DNA from: an uncultured Eisenbergiella sp.
GTDB taxonomy: Bacteria > Bacillota > Clostridia > Lachnospirales > Lachnospiraceae
NCBI GenBank assembly: GCA_910585455.1
Contig: CAJUEL010000069.1
Coordinates: 1-17,443 of the forward strand
DNA: 17,443 bases
Direction of reading: 5' to 3'
Shown: in pieces, positions 6,456 through 14,847 of the stretch
Numbering within the stretch: the stretch's first letter is position 1
Layout: each line of letters opens with the position of its first letter
Notes under the pieces: generated by a model
Database searches by the model: none
Seen by the model: only the letters and a program-made list of their open reading frames with translations
What the model was told of the DNA's origin: nothing
Made by a program: the position numbers and the translations under genes

Positions 6456-6495
6456 CAGGAAACTTCGATTTTGGAGAAAGGTGCGGCCAGAGGAT

Positions 6496-6825
6496 ATGAC
6501 GGAACTGAATTGTAAGCAGACGGAAAAGCTGATTCCTTCTTTTATCAAGGATGATCTGGACAGACATACCGAAAAGCGTTTTCTGTTCCATGTGGAGAAA
6601 TGCCCGTCCTGTCATGAGGAGCTGAGCATTCAGTTTCTGGTGACGGAAGGGATGCAGCGTCTGGAGAACGGGGATACCTTTGACTTGAACAAGGAGCTGC
6701 GGACGAAAATGACGACGCAGAAGAGGCACCTGCAGCTTTTGGATTCCCTGCAGAGGGGATTGTATGTGACGGAGGCGGTGGTGCTTTTGACGGCGCTTTT
6801 GATTTTGACGCTGGTCGTTTTATAA
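6496..6825 (+). CDS. Small membrane protein with zf-HC2 (anti-sigma-type) zinc finger
   Basis: This 109-residue protein has an N-terminal putative zinc finger. C6 is in ELNCKQTEKLIP, then H-x3-C-x2-C appears in FHVEKCPSCHEEL. This is the zf-HC2 pattern common in anti-sigma factors. A single hydrophobic C-terminal segment (YVTEAVVLLTALLILTLVVL) would anchor it with the zinc finger in the cytoplasm. No sigma factor gene is nearby, so an anti-sigma role is unproven. The same frame is open upstream to 6382 and GTG 6481 is an alternative start. The upstream part runs through the nagA terminator, so the start is placed at ATG 6496, which has AGAGGA just before it and AAAGGTG 12 bases away. It lies 23 bases before polA and is probably cotranscribed. 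Confidence 0.75.
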   Translation: MTELNCKQTEKLIPSFIKDDLDRHTEKRFLFHVEKCPSCHEELSIQFLVTEGMQRLENGDTFDLNKELRTKMTTQKRHLQLLDSLQRGLYVTEAVVLLTALLILTLVVL

Positions 6826-6848
6826 GGAATCCCGAAAGGAGAGGAGAT

Positions 6849-9515
6849 ATGAGCGAAAAACTGGTTTTAATCGACGGGCACAGCATTTTAAACAGGGCGT
6901 TTTACGGTGTGCCTGACCTGTCCAACGCGCAGGGGCTGCATACCAACGCGGTATATGGGTTTTTGAATATTCTGTTTAAAATTCTGGAGGAGGAAAAGCC
7001 GGACTATCTGACGGTGGCGTTTGATGTGAAAGCGCCCACCTTCCGCCACGAATTGTTCAAGGAGTATAAGGGAACGAGAAAGCCGATGCCGCAGGAGCTG
7101 CATGAGCAGGTGCCGGTCATGAAGGAAGTGCTCGCGGCGATGGGCATCAAGACGATGGAACAGGCGGGGCTGGAGGCGGACGATATTCTGGGGACGCTGG
7201 CGAAGCGCGCCGAAAAGGCGGGAATGGCGGTCAGCCTGGTTTCCGGAGACAGGGATCTGCTGCAGATCGCCACGGATAAAATCAAAATCCGGATTCCCAA
7301 AACAAAGGGCGGAAAAACCGAGGTGGAGGACTATTACGCGGCGGATGTGCAGGAAAAATACGGCACGGACCCGATCGCCTTTATCGACTTAAAAGCGCTG
7401 ATGGGGGATACGGCGGACAACATCCCCGGCGTGCCAAGGGTTGGGGAGAAGACCGCGGCAGAGCTTTTGGGGCAGTTTGGCACGCTGGACAATCTGTATG
7501 AGCATGTGGAGGAAGTGACGAAAAAGGCGGTGCGGGAATCGCTGATCAACAACCGGGATCTCGCCTATTTGAGCCGGACGCTGGCGACCATCAACATCGA
7601 CAGTCCCATTGCAATGGACTGGGAGGAGGCGCGGCTGGGAGAGCTGTTTACGCCGAAGGCCTATGAGGTGTTTACGCGCCTGGAATTTAAAAACATGCTG
7701 AGCCGGTTTGAGGGAGCGGGGAAAAAAGAGGACGCGCTGGGTAAAAGCTTCCGGGAAACCGCAGATTTACAGGAAGCGGAGGAGATTTTTTCCCGGGCGC
7801 TGCAGGCAGACCGGTGTGCCTTTTATCCGCTTACAGATCAGGATGCCGGCAACGCGGCAGCGCTGTCTTTGTGCTTTGGGGAGGCGGATACCTGGGTGAT
7901 CAGGGTAGGGGGCTTCATCACCGCCGGATATCTGCAGGATAAGCTGGCGCTGCTTTACCGCAATCAAAAGCCTCTCGCCACCTTTGGCGTCAAAAAGGCT
8001 TATGGCGCGCTTTTATCGGGCGGAGAGATCGGGGAGGGCTGTCAGACCGGCGCTCTCTTTGACGTGCTGATCGCGGCATATCTTTTGAATCCTTTGAAAA
8101 ATGATTATGAGCCGGAGGACGTGGCGGCAGAGCATCTGGGGATCACCATGCCCTCCCGGAAGCAGCTGTTTGAAAAGCTTTCCTTTTCGGATGCCATGGA
8201 GCAAAAGCCGGAGGACTTTGTGAAGTATGCCGGATATGTCGCCCAGGTATGCTTTTTGGCGCAGGCGGCTCTGGAAAAGAAGCTGCGGGAAGCGGACATG
8301 TGGGCGCTGTTTGTGGATATGGAAATGCCCCTGTCCCGGGTGCTGTATGAGATGGAGCGGGAGGGCGTGACGGTGCGCCGGGAGGAATTGAAGGCCTACG
8401 GGGATGCGCTGGTGGGCAGAATCTCCGAGCTGGAGCACGCCATCCATGCCGCCGCGGGCTGCGAATTCAACATCAATTCTCCCAAGCAGCTGGGAGAGGT
8501 CCTTTTTGAGAAAATGGGCTTAAAGGGCGGCAAGAAGACGAAGACGGGCTATTCCACGGCGGCGGACGTTCTGGAGCGGCTTGCGCCGGACAATCCGGTC
8601 ATTGCGTATATCCTGGAATACCGGGGACTGACGAAGCTAAAATCCACCTATGCGGACGGGCTGGCGGATTACATCGGACCCGATGGGCGGATTCATACCT
8701 CCTTTAACCAGACGATCACCGCCACGGGCAGGATTTCCTCCACCGAGCCGAACCTGCAGAATATTCCCATGCGGACGGAGCTGGGCAGGCGGATCCGCAA
8801 GGTGTTCGTGCCACGGGAGGGCTGGCTGTTTGCCGACGCGGATTATTCCCAGATCGAGCTGCGGGTGCTCGCCCATATTTCCGGCGACGCCCAGCTGATC
8901 GAGGCATATAAAAGCGATGCGGATATTCACCGCATCACGGCGGCGAAGGTATTTCATACCCCCTTTGAGGAGGTGACAGACCTGCAGCGCCGCAATGCCA
9001 AGGCGGTCAACTTTGGCATCGTTTACGGCATCAGCTCCTTTGGCTTAAGCCAGGATTTGAGCATCGGGCGAAAGGAAGCAGAGGGCTATATTGACCAGTA
9101 TTTTGCCACCTATCCGGATGTGAAGCGTTTTCTGGACAGACAGGTGGAGGAGGCGAGAAAAAAGGGCTATGTGACCACCATGTTCGGGCGGCGCAGACCG
9201 ATTCCGGAGCTGAAATCCTCCAATTTCATGCAGCGCTCCTTTGGGGAGCGGGTCGCCATGAACTCTCCCATCCAGGGCACTGCCGCCGACATCATCAAGC
9301 TCGCCATGATCCATGTCTGGGAGGAGCTAAAGCGGCGGAAGCTAAAGTCCAGGCTCATTTTGCAGATTCACGATGAGCTGCTCATCGAAACAGAGCGGTC
9401 CGAAGAGGAAGAGGTGAAGACGCTTTTGGAGGAGCAGATGAAGGGCGCGGCGCAGCTGGCGGTCAGCCTGGAGGTGGATCTGCATACCGGGGAAAGCTGG
9501 TATGACGCGAAGTGA
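6849..9515 (+). CDS. polA: DNA polymerase I, without proofreading residues
   Basis: This 888-residue protein fills gaps and removes RNA primers in replication and repair. The 5'-nuclease domain (1 to about 290) shows LIDGHSILNRAFYG, GLEADDILG, VSGDRDLLQIATD and GDTADNIPGVPRVGEKTA. The polymerase domain shows motif A DADYSQIELR (catalytic D665), the O-helix RRNAKAVNFGIVYG (714-727, with F722) and motif C QIHDELL (H841, D842, E843). The middle domain (about 300-480) keeps the 3'-5' exonuclease fold outline but lacks the metal-binding D-x-E; CAFYPL stands at that point (323-328). The Y-x3-D motif is replaced by YAGYVAQV. Proofreading should be absent, as in B. subtilis and Thermus homologues. 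The ATG follows AGGAGAGGAG. Confidence 0.96.
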   Translation: MSEKLVLIDGHSILNRAFYGVPDLSNAQGLHTNAVYGFLNILFKILEEEKPDYLTVAFDVKAPTFRHELFKEYKGTRKPMPQELHEQVPVMKEVLAAMGIKTMEQAGLEADDILGTLAKRAEKAGMAVSLVSGDRDLLQIATDKIKIRIPKTKGGKTEVEDYYAADVQEKYGTDPIAFIDLKALMGDTADNIPGVPRVGEKTAAELLGQFGTLDNLYEHVEEVTKKAVRESLINNRDLAYLSRTLATINIDSPIAMDWEEARLGELFTPKAYEVFTRLEFKNMLSRFEGAGKKEDALGKSFRETADLQEAEEIFSRALQADRCAFYPLTDQDAGNAAALSLCFGEADTWVIRVGGFITAGYLQDKLALLYRNQKPLATFGVKKAYGALLSGGEIGEGCQTGALFDVLIAAYLLNPLKNDYEPEDVAAEHLGITMPSRKQLFEKLSFSDAMEQKPEDFVKYAGYVAQVCFLAQAALEKKLREADMWALFVDMEMPLSRVLYEMEREGVTVRREELKAYGDALVGRISELEHAIHAAAGCEFNINSPKQLGEVLFEKMGLKGGKKTKTGYSTAADVLERLAPDNPVIAYILEYRGLTKLKSTYADGLADYIGPDGRIHTSFNQTITATGRISSTEPNLQNIPMRTELGRRIRKVFVPREGWLFADADYSQIELRVLAHISGDAQLIEAYKSDADIHRITAAKVFHTPFEEVTDLQRRNAKAVNFGIVYGISSFGLSQDLSIGRKEAEGYIDQYFATYPDVKRFLDRQVEEARKKGYVTTMFGRRRPIPELKSSNFMQRSFGERVAMNSPIQGTAADIIKLAMIHVWEELKRRKLKSRLILQIHDELLIETERSEEEEVKTLLEEQMKGAAQLAVSLEVDLHTGESWYDAK

Positions 9516-9553
9516 CGGATAAACCGGGCATGCAGAAAGGAAACGGATTTTCA

Positions 9554-10159
9554 GTGAAAACGATCGGCATCACGGGCGGGGTCGGGGCAGGCAAGTCCCA
9601 GATCCTGTCCTACATAGAAAAAAACTGCAATTGCCGCATTCTGCTGGCGGATGATGCGGCCCACAGGGTGGAAGAGCCGGGACAGCCCTGCTACCGGGAG
9701 CTGGTTTCTCTCCTGGGGACGGACGTTCTGGGAGCGGACGGATTTTTTGACAGGCAGAAAATGGCGGCGGCGATTTTTTCCCGAAAGGAGCTGCTTGAAA
9801 AGGTGAACGGTATTGTTCATCCGGCGGTGAAGACCTATATTTTGTCGGAGATTGAAAAAGAGCGCGCGGCGGGGAGAATCGACGCCTTTTTTGTGGAGGC
9901 GGCGCTTTTGATCGAAGAGGGCTATGGGGCGATTCTGGATGCGCTGTGGTACATTTACGCGGATGAGGATGTGCGCAGGAGGCGGCTTACAGAGTCCAGG
10001 GGATACTCTGATCAGAAGGCGGAGCAGATTTTTGCAAGTCAGCTTTCAGAGGCAGAATTTCGAAAGCATTGTAAAGTGGTCATTGACAATAGCGGCAGTT
10101 TGTCGGATACTTACTTGCAGATAGACGAAAGATTAAAGGAAGCAGGATTAAAAAAATGA
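9554..10159 (+). CDS. coaE: Dephospho-CoA kinase
   Basis: CoaE phosphorylates dephospho-CoA at the 3' hydroxyl of the ribose, the last step of coenzyme A synthesis. The P-loop GITGGVGAGKS lies at 5-15, followed by LLADDAAHRVEEPGQ (the DxD-type substrate region), NGIVHPAV and FVEAALLIEEGY, all typical. The start is uncertain. The frame is open from GTG 9512, which overlaps the polA stop codon, and ATG 9530 is also possible. Family members begin two to four residues before the P-loop strand, so GTG 9554 is chosen, with AAAGGAAA upstream at 9536-9543. This gives 201 residues, a normal length. The stop overlaps the next gene by 4 bases (ATGA), suggesting translational coupling. Confidence 0.9.
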   Translation: MKTIGITGGVGAGKSQILSYIEKNCNCRILLADDAAHRVEEPGQPCYRELVSLLGTDVLGADGFFDRQKMAAAIFSRKELLEKVNGIVHPAVKTYILSEIEKERAAGRIDAFFVEAALLIEEGYGAILDALWYIYADEDVRRRRLTESRGYSDQKAEQIFASQLSEAEFRKHCKVVIDNSGSLSDTYLQIDERLKEAGLKK

Positions 10160-10953
10160 GATTATGCAGCATTGCGAGTGGGAGCAGCGGCAACTGTATT
10201 TATGTGGGGACGGAAGCGACACACCTTCTGGTGGACGCGGGCATCAGCGGGAAACGGGTGGAAATGGGGCTTGGCGCGCTGAACCTGTGCGGACGGGATA
10301 TTGACGGCATTCTGGTTACCCACGAGCATAGCGACCATATTCAGGGGCTGGGGGTGCTGTGCCGCCGATACCGGATTCCGGTGTATGCGACGGAAAGGAC
10401 GATCGTGGAAATCAAAGCCTGCAGGAGCCTGGGAGAAATTCCGGAGGAGCTGTTTTGTCCGGTCATGGCGGATGAGGCCTTTACGGTGAAGGATCTAACC
10501 GTCAATCCGATGCACATCTCCCATGATGCGGCGGACCCGGTGGCATACCGGTTTTCCTATGGGAAAAAGCGGGCGGCGGTGTGCACGGACTTAGGCGTTT
10601 ACAACGAGTACACGGTGGAATGCTTAAAGGGCATGGATGTGCTACTTTTAGAGGCGAACCACGATGTGAACATGCTGCAGGTGGGGAGCTATCCCTACTA
10701 TTTGAAGCAGCGGATTCTGGGCAAGCGGGGGCATCTGTCCAACGAAAGCTCCGGGCAGCTTTTATCCCGGGTTTTGCATGATGGGCTAAAAAAAGTGGTG
10801 CTCGGGCATTTGAGTCAGGAGAACAATCTGCCGGAGCTGGCTTATGAGACGGTCCGGCTGGAAATTGAAATGGCGGATAACGCTTATCGGGCGAACGATT
10901 TTCCGATTCAGATCGCGAAGCGCAGCGAGGTCTCAGAGCTGATCGCTTTCTAG
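10156..10953 (+). CDS. Metallo-beta-lactamase-fold hydrolase, YycJ/WalJ-like
   Basis: This 265-residue protein has the metallo-beta-lactamase fold. It opens with SIASGSSGNCIYV, typical of the YycJ/WalJ group. The metal-binding motif is HEHSDH (H56, H58, D60, H61). Later ligands are in ISHDAADPV and TDLGVY, with LEANHD, and GHLSQENN carries a further His. The B. subtilis relative is reported to act in DNA end processing or mismatch repair and in some species is linked to the WalRK system. Here there is no walRK, and the gene is coupled to coaE and polA by a 4-base overlap. A DNA-related role would suit the neighbourhood, but substrate cannot be read from sequence. Confidence 0.85.
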   Translation: MRLCSIASGSSGNCIYVGTEATHLLVDAGISGKRVEMGLGALNLCGRDIDGILVTHEHSDHIQGLGVLCRRYRIPVYATERTIVEIKACRSLGEIPEELFCPVMADEAFTVKDLTVNPMHISHDAADPVAYRFSYGKKRAAVCTDLGVYNEYTVECLKGMDVLLLEANHDVNMLQVGSYPYYLKQRILGKRGHLSNESSGQLLSRVLHDGLKKVVLGHLSQENNLPELAYETVRLEIEMADNAYRANDFPIQIAKRSEVSELIAF

Positions 10954-11004
10954 GAAAGTGACAGCGCCGGCTGTACACAGCTTGAAGGGGACGGAAGCAA
11001 CATG

Positions 11005-11031
11005 GAGGAAAGGTATTTCCAACGGCAATAT
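11005..11031 (+). promoter_or_regulatory. Repeated leader motif, copy B (upstream of the ACT gene)
   Basis: GAGGAAAG (11005-11012), three bases, and TTTCCAACGGCAATAT (11016-11031) repeat the element found before ptsI at 605-634. GGAAA (11007-11011) pairs with TTTCC (11016-11020) around GGTA. Further on, AATTCC (11043-11048) can pair with GGAATT (11063-11068), which overlaps the ribosome binding site GGGAGG (11059-11064). The leader could thus fold in alternative ways. Function is unknown. Confidence 0.4.
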
Positions 11032-11074
11032 CCGGAACAGAAAATTCCACAAAATGACGGGAGGAATTCTTACA

Positions 11075-11347
11075 ATGAAGAAGACGATCATTACAGTAGT
11101 AGGACATGATACGGTGGGCATCATCGCGAAGGTGTGCACGTATCTGGCGGACAACAATATCAATATTCTGGATATTTCCCAGACGATCGTGCAGGAATAT
11201 TTCAACATGATGATGATTGTGGACCGCAGCAGCTCGGAAAAGCATTTTGCGACGGTGGCAGAGGAGCTGGAGGAGCTGGGTGAAAAGATCGGTGTTGTGA
11301 TCAAATGCCAGCGGGAGGAAATTTTTGCCCAGATGCACAGAATCTGA
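11075..11347 (+). CDS. ACT-domain protein, UPF0237/GcvR-like
   Basis: This 90-residue protein consists of a single-ACT-domain beginning with TIITVVGHDTVGIIAKVCTYLADN and continuing with NINILDISQTIVQEYFNMMM. This pattern occurs in GcvR-like and UPF0237 proteins. ACT domains usually bind amino acids and form dimers, but no ligand is known for this group. The frame is open upstream to 10958, but ATG 11075 has GGGAGGAATT just before it and gives the conserved N-terminus MKKTIITVVG. It is followed by the UPF0210 gene after 11 bases; this pair recurs in many Firmicutes, including streptococci. It is probably a small regulatory or sensing partner of that protein (inference). Confidence 0.88.
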   Translation: MKKTIITVVGHDTVGIIAKVCTYLADNNINILDISQTIVQEYFNMMMIVDRSSSEKHFATVAEELEELGEKIGVVIKCQREEIFAQMHRI

Positions 11348-11358
11348 GAGGGGAAGCC

Positions 11359-12723
11359 ATGATCAATATTTATGAAGTGAATGAAACCAATAAGATGGTG
11401 GAGCAGGAAAATCTGGATGTGCGCACCATCACCATGGGCATCAGCCTGCTGGACTGTATCGACGCCGACCTGTCGGCCTGCCTGGAAAAGATTTACCATA
11501 AAATTACAACCAGCGCAAAGGAGCTGGTAAAGACCGGCGAGGATATCGCACGGGAATACGGCGTACCGATTGTCAATAAGCGGATATCCGTCACGCCGAT
11601 CGCTTTGGTCGGCGGCGCAGCGTGTAAGACAACGGAAGATTTTGCGCAGATCGCGCAGGTGATGGACCGGGCGGCCCATGAGGTGGGCGTGAATTTCATC
11701 GGCGGCTATTCCGCCACGGTCAGCAAGGGAATGACCCCTGCGGATGAGCTGCTGATCCGCTCCATTCCGCTGGCGCTTTCCCGGACGGAAAATGTGTGCA
11801 GCAGCGTCAATGTGGGCTCCACCCGCTGCGGCATCAACATGGACGCGGTGCGGCTGATGGGAGAAATCATCAAAGAAACCGCCGAATATACGAAGGAACA
11901 GGACTCCCTGGGCTGCGCGAAGCTGGTGGTATTTTGCAACGCGCCGGACGACAATCCCTTCATGGCGGGCGCGTTCCACGGCGTGACGGAGGCGGACCGC
12001 ATCATCAATGTGGGCGTCAGCGGACCCGGCGTAGTGAAGACCGCGCTGGAAAAGGTGCGGGGAGAAAGCTTCGAGGTGCTGTGCGAAACGATCAAGAAAA
12101 CCGCCTTCAAGGTGACCCGGGTGGGGCAGCTTGTGGCGAAGGAAGCCTCAAAGCGGCTGGGCGTGCCCTTCGGTATCGTGGATCTGTCCCTTGCTCCCAC
12201 GCCGGCGATCGGGGATTCGGTGGCGGATATTTTGTGTGAGATCGGGCTGGAGCATGCGGGCGCGCCCGGCACGACGGCGGCCCTTGCGCTGCTCAACGAC
12301 CAGGTGAAAAAGGGCGGCGTCATGGCCTCCTCCTATGTGGGCGGCTTAAGCGGCGCGTTCATCCCGGTCAGCGAGGATCAGGGCATGATCGACGCGGTGA
12401 TGGCGGGGGCGCTGACGCTGGAAAAGCTGGAAGCGATGACCTGTGTCTGTTCCGTCGGCCTTGACATGATCGCCATTCCCGGCGATACGAAAGCGGCCAC
12501 CATTTCCGGCATCATCGCCGACGAAATGGCGATCGGCATGGTGAACCAGAAGACCACGGCGGTGCGCCTGATCCCGGTGATCGGCAAGGGCGTGGGCGAG
12601 ACCGTGGAGTTCGGCGGGCTTTTGGGCTACGCGCCCATCATGCCGGTCAACCCATTTGGCTGCGAAGCCTTTGTGAACCGGGGCGGACGGATTCCGGCAC
12701 CGATTCACAGCTTTAAAAACTGA
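11359..12723 (+). CDS. UPF0210/PFL-like family protein of unknown function
   Basis: From ATG 11359 this 454-residue protein matches the usual length and opening of the UPF0210 (COG2848, DUF711-type) family: MINIYEVNETNKMVEQENLD and VRTITMGISLLDC. Other conserved stretches are ISVTPIALVGG, NFIGGYSATVSKGMTP, NVGSTRCGINMDAV, FCNAPDDNPFMAGAFHG and TPAIGDSVADILCEIG. The family has a fold related to pyruvate formate-lyase in structural genomics work, but I see no glycyl-radical motif, and no reaction is established. GAGAGGGG (11346-11353) precedes the ATG; an upstream extension to 11305 overlaps the ACT gene and is rejected. No signal peptide is seen. Cotranscription with the ACT gene is very likely. 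Confidence 0.9.
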   Translation: MINIYEVNETNKMVEQENLDVRTITMGISLLDCIDADLSACLEKIYHKITTSAKELVKTGEDIAREYGVPIVNKRISVTPIALVGGAACKTTEDFAQIAQVMDRAAHEVGVNFIGGYSATVSKGMTPADELLIRSIPLALSRTENVCSSVNVGSTRCGINMDAVRLMGEIIKETAEYTKEQDSLGCAKLVVFCNAPDDNPFMAGAFHGVTEADRIINVGVSGPGVVKTALEKVRGESFEVLCETIKKTAFKVTRVGQLVAKEASKRLGVPFGIVDLSLAPTPAIGDSVADILCEIGLEHAGAPGTTAALALLNDQVKKGGVMASSYVGGLSGAFIPVSEDQGMIDAVMAGALTLEKLEAMTCVCSVGLDMIAIPGDTKAATISGIIADEMAIGMVNQKTTAVRLIPVIGKGVGETVEFGGLLGYAPIMPVNPFGCEAFVNRGGRIPAPIHSFKN

Positions 12724-12754
12724 TTATGTGACGGAAGCTGACAGGAAAATGAAG

Positions 12755-14023
12755 ATGAAAACCGCAGGCATCATCGCAGAGTACAATCCGTTCCATAACG
12801 GGCATAAGCTTCATATAGAGCGCACCAGGCGGGAAGCGGGAGCAGACTATGTTGTCGTGGTGATGAGCGGCAGCTTTGTACAGCGGGGCGAGCCCGCCCT
12901 GACGGACAAATATGTGCGGGCGCGCATGGCGTTATTATCCGGCGCGGACCTGGTGCTGGAGCTGCCCGTCCTCTTTTCTGCGGGCAGCGCCGGTGATTTT
13001 GCCATGGGAGCCGTTTCGTTGCTGGATAAGCTGGGGACGGTGGATGTGCTGAGCTTTGGCAGTGAGTGCGGCGATGTCGATTCCCTCTGTCAGGCGGCGA
13101 AGCTGCTGGCGGAGGAACCGGCTGCATTTTCGGAGGCGCTGCAAAACGGTCTGCGGCAGGGTAAGTCCTTCCCCGCCGCCCGCATGGCGGCTCTGTGCGC
13201 CTGCATGCCTGTTCCGGATGCGGACGGGCTTTTTGGCATGCCCAACAACATTCTGGGGCTGGAATATTGCCGGGCGCTGCATGTGCGAAAAAGCGCGATC
13301 CGTCCGTTTACCATAAAGCGGGAGGGCGCGGGCTATCATGATGCAGCGCTGCATGCCGGGGAGCAGGTCTCCTCCGCCACCGCCCTGCGCCATGCCCTGC
13401 AGGCCGATGATGCTGTGCGGGATAAAGCGGCTGATGCTGCGTTGCTGCAAAAAATTGCGCCTTTTATTCCGCAGGACCTTTATTCGGTCTGGCAGGACCT
13501 TCTTTGTGAAAACCGTCTTCTTTTTCCGAAGGACTTCACAAAGGAGCTGCGATACCGCCTTCTTCTGGAACGGGAGGAAGGCTTTTTGCGGTATGCGGAC
13601 GTTACGCGGGAGCTGTCCGATAAGCTTCGGAAAAGCTGTCTGGATTTTCAGGACTGGGACATGCTTTGCGGCCTGCTGAAATCCCGGGAAATCACCTATA
13701 GCCGCATCAGCCGCGCCCTGTGCCGCATTTTGCTGGGCATCACGCAGGAGGAGCTGGAGCGCGCAAGAAAAGGGGATTATGTGCCCTATGCCCGGATGCT
13801 GGGATTTCGCCAAAGCGCAGCGCCCCTTTTATCCGCCATCAAAAAAAACAGCGCCATTCCGCTTTTGCCCAAGCTGGCGGATGCCCAAAGGCTGCTGCCG
13901 GGGGATGCCCTTTCGATGCTGCAAAAGGATATTCTGGCGGCACATCTGTACGGGAGCGCTCTGTCAGCCAAAAACGGGAAGCCGCCCGAAAATGAATATA
14001 CGCGGAGGCTTGTTCTGGTTTGA
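12755..14023 (+). CDS. tmcAL: tRNA(Met) cytidine acetate ligase (TmcAL, formerly YlbM)
   Basis: TmcAL makes N4-acetylcytidine at the wobble position 34 of elongator tRNA(Met), using acetate and ATP. The protein begins with the nucleotidyltransferase-fold motif GIIAEYNPFHNGHK (5-18, with HxxH at H14 and H17). It continues with VVVMSGSFVQRGEPA, ADLVLELPVLFSAGSAGDFA and LSFGSECGD, all characteristic. The end carries NEYTRRLVLV, typical of the family. From ATG 12755 it has 422 residues, close to the normal length of about 400. The frame is open from GTG 12728 and ATG 12749. ATG 12755 is preferred because MKTAGIIAEYNPFH is the usual beginning and AGGAAA (12743-12748) is well placed. It is 31 bases downstream of the UPF0210 gene. 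Confidence 0.93.
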   Translation: MKTAGIIAEYNPFHNGHKLHIERTRREAGADYVVVVMSGSFVQRGEPALTDKYVRARMALLSGADLVLELPVLFSAGSAGDFAMGAVSLLDKLGTVDVLSFGSECGDVDSLCQAAKLLAEEPAAFSEALQNGLRQGKSFPAARMAALCACMPVPDADGLFGMPNNILGLEYCRALHVRKSAIRPFTIKREGAGYHDAALHAGEQVSSATALRHALQADDAVRDKAADAALLQKIAPFIPQDLYSVWQDLLCENRLLFPKDFTKELRYRLLLEREEGFLRYADVTRELSDKLRKSCLDFQDWDMLCGLLKSREITYSRISRALCRILLGITQEELERARKGDYVPYARMLGFRQSAAPLLSAIKKNSAIPLLPKLADAQRLLPGDALSMLQKDILAAHLYGSALSAKNGKPPENEYTRRLVLV

Positions 14024-14044
14024 GAGGCGGTATTTTTGCGGTAA

Positions 14045-14068
14045 CCGGCACGCGCCATTGCCGGCGCG
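14045..14068. other. Overlapping GC-rich palindromes upstream of the two-component genes
   Basis: CCGGCA (14045-14050) can pair with TGCCGG (14059-14064), or CGCGCC (14051-14056) with GGCGCG (14063-14068); the two pairings exclude each other. No T-run follows on the plus strand. It sits in the 104-base gap after tmcAL and may be a weak transcript boundary or an operator. I see no clear promoter for the regulator gene in the gap. Confidence 0.3.
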
Positions 14069-14127
14069 CTGTCACAGGGGAAAGCTGGTTAGTCAGTGTG
14101 GAGAATTTGGGGCTGGGAGGAGTGTAG

Positions 14128-14826
14128 ATGCGATTCGTTTTGTGCGACGATGAGCCATATTATAGACAGCTTTTGCATGAAATGATCGTGCGGGACAGCT
14201 TTGCCTGCGATCATGAGGTGGAAGTGACGGAATACGACAACGCAAAAGGCCTGCTGGCAGCAGTGGAGGACGGACTTTGCGCCGATGCTTTCTTTCTGGA
14301 TATTCAGATGGAAAAGGACGGCGCAGACGGCATCGCGCTGGGGCGCAGGCTGCGGGAGCGGGGAGAAAGGGGATTGATCGTCTATATCACGGCATTCTGG
14401 GATTATGTACAGACGGGCTATGAGGTGAGGGCGTTTCGGTATCTGCTAAAGAGCCAGCTTTCGGAAAAGCTGCCGGAGGTATTGCGGGATATCCGGCAGG
14501 AGCTTGCAGGTTGGGAATACGCGTTTCAAAAGGGAAAGGAACGCGTGCGTCTGGACCGGAGGGATATCTGGTATCTGGAAAGCAGGGGAAGGCTGGTACA
14601 TCTGTTTACAGCAGAAGGGGAATACAGCTTTTACGGTAACCTCGACCGGGAGGAAGGGGCGCTGGGAGAGCAGTTTTTGCGCTGTCACAGAAGCTATCTG
14701 GTCAACTGCCGGAAAATTCAAAGCTACAGCACAACGGAGCTGGTGCTGCAAAACGGAAGCCGGATTCCGGTCAGCCGTTCTTATGCGAAACGCGTGAGAC
14801 AACGGCTGATGCTGGAGATGGTATAG
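14128..14826 (+). CDS. LytTR-family response regulator (AgrA-like)
   Basis: This 232-residue protein has an N-terminal receiver domain (1 to about 120). It shows the acidic pair D7 and D8 in LCDDEP, the phospho-acceptor D58 in FFLDIQM, T88 in VYITAFWDY and K108 in RYLLKSQ. A C-terminal LytTR DNA-binding domain (about 135-232) includes RDIWYLESRGRLVHL, FLRCHRSYLVNCRKI and GSRIPVSRSYAKRVR. Such proteins bind direct repeats and often control peptide-based signalling or secretion. The ATG follows GGGAGGAG (14115-14122). The sensor kinase gene starts about 20 bases after the stop, so the two are one operon and a cognate pair. The target genes are not evident. Confidence 0.93.
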   Translation: MRFVLCDDEPYYRQLLHEMIVRDSFACDHEVEVTEYDNAKGLLAAVEDGLCADAFFLDIQMEKDGADGIALGRRLRERGERGLIVYITAFWDYVQTGYEVRAFRYLLKSQLSEKLPEVLRDIRQELAGWEYAFQKGKERVRLDRRDIWYLESRGRLVHLFTAEGEYSFYGNLDREEGALGEQFLRCHRSYLVNCRKIQSYSTTELVLQNGSRIPVSRSYAKRVRQRLMLEMV

Positions 14827-14847
14827 GGAATGCAGGGGAGCAGGAAC

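Noticed and set aside
6382..6495. N-terminal extension of the zf-HC2 protein
   Set aside because: It would read through the strong nagA terminator at 6402-6431.
10958..11074. N-terminal extension of the ACT protein
   Set aside because: The extension would translate the repeated leader motif and has no conserved sequence. ATG 11075 has a clear ribosome binding site.
10933..11979. A long minus-strand open frame across the ACT and UPF0210 genes
   Set aside because: It overlaps two conserved plus-strand genes and their intergenic leader and shows no motif.
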